Assembly: GCF_004342115.1 (NCBI RefSeq)
Contig: NZ_SMAC01000013.1
Span: 1-64,000, forward strand
Source: Mannheimia haemolytica
GTDB lineage: Bacteria > Pseudomonadota > Gammaproteobacteria > Enterobacterales > Pasteurellaceae
Direction: 5' to 3'
DNA: 64,000 bases
The position numbers and the translations under genes were made by a program. Numbering within the stretch: the stretch's first letter is position 1; every line of letters starts with the position of its first letter. Shown in pieces: positions 61,007 to 64,000 of this stretch. A model generated the notes under the pieces. The model was not told where the DNA came from, made no database searches, and worked only from the letters and a program-made list of their open reading frames with translations.

Positions 61007-61420
61007 TGTCACTTTCTTTGCTTCGCCAAAGAAAGTAACCAAAGAAAGGCGACCCTACTTCACCGCTGTCTTCGCTTGGTTTGAATTTGCTTAACGAAAA
61101 AATTCCAAACTCGCCGCTTCGCTGCTCAAACAAGGAATTTTTCCTACAAATTCAAAGTCGCTCAGGCGGTTCAGAAGGGAACCCGGCAGAGCATCATTTT
61201 GCAAAATTTTTCAAAAAAATCACCGCTTGTATGGTCGGATCGGGTTCCCTTCTGAGTTGCCCGAACGACTTGAAATTTTTAGGAAAATAACCCGAGCGAG
61301 AGCGAAGCGAACATCAGGGTTATTTTTCGTTAAGAAAATTTCAACCAAGTGAGGATAGCAACGAAGCAGGGTGTGCTTTCTTTTGGTTACTTTTCTTTGC
61401 ACAAGCAAAGAAAAGTGACA
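61007..61420. repeat. ~410 bp imperfect palindrome between murE and murF
   Basis: TGTCACTTTCTTTGCTTCGC (61007) at the left matches the reverse complement of the right end at 61420 (CACAAGCAAAGAAAAGTGACA). The arms, about 61007-61185 and 61238-61420, keep the same order of blocks: CAAAGAAA(G)TAACC(AAA), a CTTGGTT(T)GAA block, TTAACGAAAAA, TTCAAGTCG-like and AGAAGGGAACCCG. The centre holds an uptake-like ACCGCTTGT. Frames inside have no family match. It looks like two inverted copies of one repetitive element. Confidence 0.8.
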
Positions 61421-61472
61421 GTGACAAATACAAAATGCTCGTAATTAATTTTATAAAGAAAAAGATAAATCA

Positions 61473-62867
61473 ATGATAAAACTAACCACCCAACAAATCG
61501 CTGAAATCCTAAATGCCAAATTGATCGGCAATGGCGAAACTGTGGTAGAAACCACCAGCACCGACACCCGACAAGCGGTTGAAAACGGCTTATTTTTTGC
61601 ATTAAAGGGCGAGAACTTTGATGCTCATCACTATCTTCAAAATGCAGTCGCACAAGGTTGTGTAGCGGTTGTGGTTGAGCGTGAGTGTGAAATTGATGTA
61701 CCACAACTTGTGGTGGCAGATACCCGTTTGGCATTGGGGGAATTGGCGAAATGGTTAAAAGCTAAGCTGAACCCGAAAACGGTAGCGATGACAGGTTCTT
61801 CCGGCAAAACAACCGTCAAAGAGATGACGGCAAAAATTCTGCAAAAAATGACCGCTTGCGAACAGGAAGTGCTTTATACTTTTGGTAACTTAAACAATGA
61901 CTTAGGTGTACCGATGACCTTGCTTCGCTTAACCGAACAGCATAAATATGCGGTCATTGAGCTGGGGGCAAATCATATCGGTGAAATCGCTTATACCACC
62001 GCTATCGCTCAGCCTGATGCCTGCTTGGTGAATAATGTGGCTGCGGCGCATTTAGAGGGGTTTGGTTCATTAGCAGGCGTGGCACAAGCCAAGGGCGAAA
62101 TTTATCGTGGCTTGAAAGAAAATGGCAAAGCGATTGTCAATTTAGCTTTTTATTATCCGCAATGGCAAAAAGAGATTGACTCACGGGAAATGCAATCTTT
62201 CTCTTATATCGGGTCAGATTCGGATTCTTACGCAGATTACTGGGCGGAAGATGTAGAACTGCATTTAAGCGGTTCACGCTTTACGCTACATACCCCACAG
62301 GGCGAAATTGCTATTGATCTGCCTTATTTGGGCAAACATAACGTGAGCAATGCCTTAGCGGCAACTTCGCTGGCGATGTCTGTTGGGGCAACGCTAGAAG
62401 CAGTTAAGGCAGGGCTTGAGCAGCGTTCAATGGTAAAAGGGCGTTTGTATCCGGTGCAAATTAACGACCACTGTTTGTTTATTGATGACTCTTACAACGC
62501 CAATGTGGATTCAATGAAATCGGCGATTTCTGTTTTGGAAAATTATCCGGCTTATCGTATTTTTGCAGTGGGTGATATGGCGGAATTGGGTGAAGAAAGT
62601 AGCAAATGCCACCAAGAAGTAGCGGATTTTGCCAAAAATGCAGCATTAGATTTAATCGTGAGCTTTGGAAAAGAAAGTGCGGTAATCAGCCAACAGGCAG
62701 AACATCATTTTACCGATAAACAGCAAATGGTTGATTTCCTACTGCCGATTATTTTGCAAAAAATCGAACAAAAACAACCGCTTGTATTATTAGCAAAAGG
62801 CTCTCGTAGCCAGAAAATGGAAACCGTGATTTCCGAATTGTGTAAACCGTTTAACCTAAATTTCTAA
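61473..62867 (+). CDS. murF: MurF, UDP-MurNAc-pentapeptide synthetase
   Basis: MurF adds D-Ala-D-Ala to the muropeptide precursor. The 464-residue ligase has the ATP motif VAMTGSSGKTTVKEMTAKIL, VIELGANHIGEIAYT, VNNVAAAHLEGFGS, and IDDSYNANVDSMKSAI. It keeps the murE-murF-mraY order despite the repeat before it. An AAAGATAAATCA stretch precedes the ATG, with only a weak ribosome site. Length is normal. Confidence 0.95.
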   Translation: MIKLTTQQIAEILNAKLIGNGETVVETTSTDTRQAVENGLFFALKGENFDAHHYLQNAVAQGCVAVVVERECEIDVPQLVVADTRLALGELAKWLKAKLNPKTVAMTGSSGKTTVKEMTAKILQKMTACEQEVLYTFGNLNNDLGVPMTLLRLTEQHKYAVIELGANHIGEIAYTTAIAQPDACLVNNVAAAHLEGFGSLAGVAQAKGEIYRGLKENGKAIVNLAFYYPQWQKEIDSREMQSFSYIGSDSDSYADYWAEDVELHLSGSRFTLHTPQGEIAIDLPYLGKHNVSNALAATSLAMSVGATLEAVKAGLEQRSMVKGRLYPVQINDHCLFIDDSYNANVDSMKSAISVLENYPAYRIFAVGDMAELGEESSKCHQEVADFAKNAALDLIVSFGKESAVISQQAEHHFTDKQQMVDFLLPIILQKIEQKQPLVLLAKGSRSQKMETVISELCKPFNLNF

Positions 62868-62887
62868 TTATTTTTAAGGACTAAGCA

Positions 62888-63970
62888 ATGTTAGTTTGGC
62901 TTGCAGAACTATTGGTTCAATATAACACAGCGTTTAACGTTGTCTCTTATATTACTTTCCGTGCCATTATGGCATTATTAACTGCAATGGGAATCGGGCT
63001 TTGGATCGGGCCGAAAGTAATTCGCCGTTTGCAGATCTTAAAATTTGGTCAGGAAGTGCGTAATGACGGACCGGAAAGCCATTTCAAAAAACGTGGTACG
63101 CCAACAATGGGCGGAGTGATGATTCTCGCAGCGATTGGGGTGAGTACATTGCTTTGGGCAGATCTGCGTAATTCCTATGTTTGGTTCACGCTGTTTGTGC
63201 TATTTGGCTACGGTGCAGTGGGCTTTGTTGATGATTATCGTAAGATCTCTCGTAAAAATACCGATGGTTTGATTGCCCGTTGGAAATATTTTTGGTTATC
63301 TGCTATCGCATTAGTGGCGGTGTTTGGTATGTATGCGGTGGGTAAAGATACCGCTGCAACACAATTAGTCGTGCCGTTTTTTAAAGATGTGATGCCGCAA
63401 CTCGGTTTATTTTATATTGTGTTATCCTATTTCGTGATTGTCGGCACCAGTAATGCGGTAAACCTAACGGACGGCTTAGACGGGCTTGCGATTGTGCCAA
63501 CTATTATGGTCGCATCTGCCTTTGCGTTAATTGCGTGGGCAACCGGTAACTTTAATTTTGCACAATATTTACATATTCCTTTTATTCCAAATGCCGGTGA
63601 ATTGGTTATTTTATGTACTGCGATTGTGGGAGCAGGTTTAGGGTTCTTATGGTATAACACCTACCCTGCACAGGTGTTTATGGGCGATGTTGGCTCACTT
63701 TCGCTCGGCGGTGCATTAGGCGTGATTGCAGTATTAGTTCGCCAAGAATTATTATTGGTGGTAATGGGCGGTGTATTTGTGGTTGAAGCCCTCTCGGTGA
63801 TTTTACAAGTAGGTTCATACAAATTACGCCAAAAACGTATTTTCCGAATGGCTCCAATTCACCACCATTTTGAACTCAAAGGCTGGCCTGAACCACGGGT
63901 TATCGTGCGTTTCTGGATTATCACGCTAATGCTGGTTTTAGTCGGCTTAGTAACATTGAAATTACGTTAA
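62888..63970 (+). CDS. mraY: MraY, phospho-MurNAc-pentapeptide translocase
   Basis: MraY makes lipid I on the inner membrane. The 360-residue protein has ten membrane segments, [49 protein letters not shown] (catalytic Asp) and [14 protein letters not shown] (His motif). It is complete and follows murF by 20 bp. The next gene (murD expected) begins beyond the window; only 30 bp remain. Confidence 0.97.
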   Translation: MLVWLAELLVQYNTAFNVVSYITFRAIMALLTAMGIGLWIGPKVIRRLQILKFGQEVRNDGPESHFKKRGTPTMGGVMILAAIGVSTLLWADLRNSYVWFTLFVLFGYGAVGFVDDYRKISRKNTDGLIARWKYFWLSAIALVAVFGMYAVGKDTAATQLVVPFFKDVMPQLGLFYIVLSYFVIVGTSNAVNLTDGLDGLAIVPTIMVASAFALIAWATGNFNFAQYLHIPFIPNAGELVILCTAIVGAGLGFLWYNTYPAQVFMGDVGSLSLGGALGVIAVLVRQELLLVVMGGVFVVEALSVILQVGSYKLRQKRIFRMAPIHHHFELKGWPEPRVIVRFWIITLMLVLVGLVTLKLR

Positions 63971-64000
63971 TTGATTGAATAAGGTGCATTGAGATAATGT

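Noticed and set aside
61081-61408. Small frames inside the murE-murF palindrome
   Set aside because: They follow the repeat arms on both strands, have no ribosome sites and resemble the spurious proteins that such repeats often produce.

Overview
The window is chromosomal DNA of a Pasteurellaceae bacterium. Three things support this: gene content and order (an nqrABCDEF-apbE-nqrM operon, gcvA with gcvB, zapA-ssrS-fau, lpoA-yraN-diaA-dolP, and the mraZ to mraY division and cell-wall cluster); protein sequences close to those of Haemophilus and enteric bacteria; and dozens of copies of the DNA uptake core ACAAGCGGTC. That core is the Actinobacillus pleuropneumoniae/Mannheimia type rather than the Haemophilus influenzae type, so Mannheimia, Actinobacillus or a close relative is the best guess. 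No tRNA, rRNA, prophage, integrase, complete insertion sequence or CRISPR array was seen.

Layout. 1-8378 (minus strand) holds the Na+-translocating NADH:quinone reductase operon nqrA-F followed by its maturation genes apbE (flavin transferase) and nqrM (iron delivery). A nucleotidyltransferase/HEPN-type pair sits between nqrF and apbE. A second, truncated HI0074-family gene follows nqrM and is cut off by a tandemly repeated hairpin element. 8379-16300 holds nfuA, pyrG, ansB, a DUF3108 protein, cysB, yjjG and gcvA, with the small RNA GcvB divergent from gcvA. 16337-18716 (plus) holds rsgA, rnhB, hinT and a YcfL-like lipoprotein. 18751-24387 (minus) holds gloC-mepK-ldtD, then prc and proQ, which is mainly peptidoglycan and envelope maintenance. 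24703-30508 holds a cold-shock gene, an HcaT-like transporter with proC, and rdgC, yqaB, a DUF998-like membrane protein and argE.

30655-31126 is a small ParE/RelE toxin-antitoxin pair. 31416-34673 is the lpoA-yraN-diaA-dolP envelope operon, divergent from rsmI. 35620-37180 is a major facilitator gene bracketed by inverted copies of a three-hairpin repeat. 37182-40741 holds putP, an IclR regulator, fau, the 6S RNA gene ssrS and zapA. 40820-43684 holds a YgfB protein, hemE, a DUF416 protein and hupA. 43773-47421 holds a repeat lipoprotein and rne. 47878-49674 is an exported isochorismatase-like hydrolase with a divergent AraC regulator. 49758-55478 holds ubiD, znuA, yjdM, rnr and a small membrane protein. 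55701 to the end is mraZ-rsmH-ftsL-ftsI-murE-murF-mraY, with three MraZ operator repeats upstream of mraZ and a ~410 bp imperfect palindrome between murE and murF.

Most genes are ordinary core functions. The unusual signal is mostly in intergenic DNA: (1) a dispersed three-hairpin repeat whose stems differ in sequence but keep their pairing; (2) uptake sequences repeatedly placed as inverted pairs at gene ends, probably as terminators; (3) the murE/murF palindrome; (4) a second dispersed repeat that supplies the last codons of a transporter gene; and (5) the truncating tandem hairpin repeat at the left edge. Among proteins, the most notable are the HEPN/nucleotidyltransferase insertion in the nqr operon, a lipoprotein made of 40-residue repeats encoded by ~120-bp DNA repeats, and a duplicated motif in the RNase E tail. 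All names come from reading the sequence and from memory of these families; no search was run.
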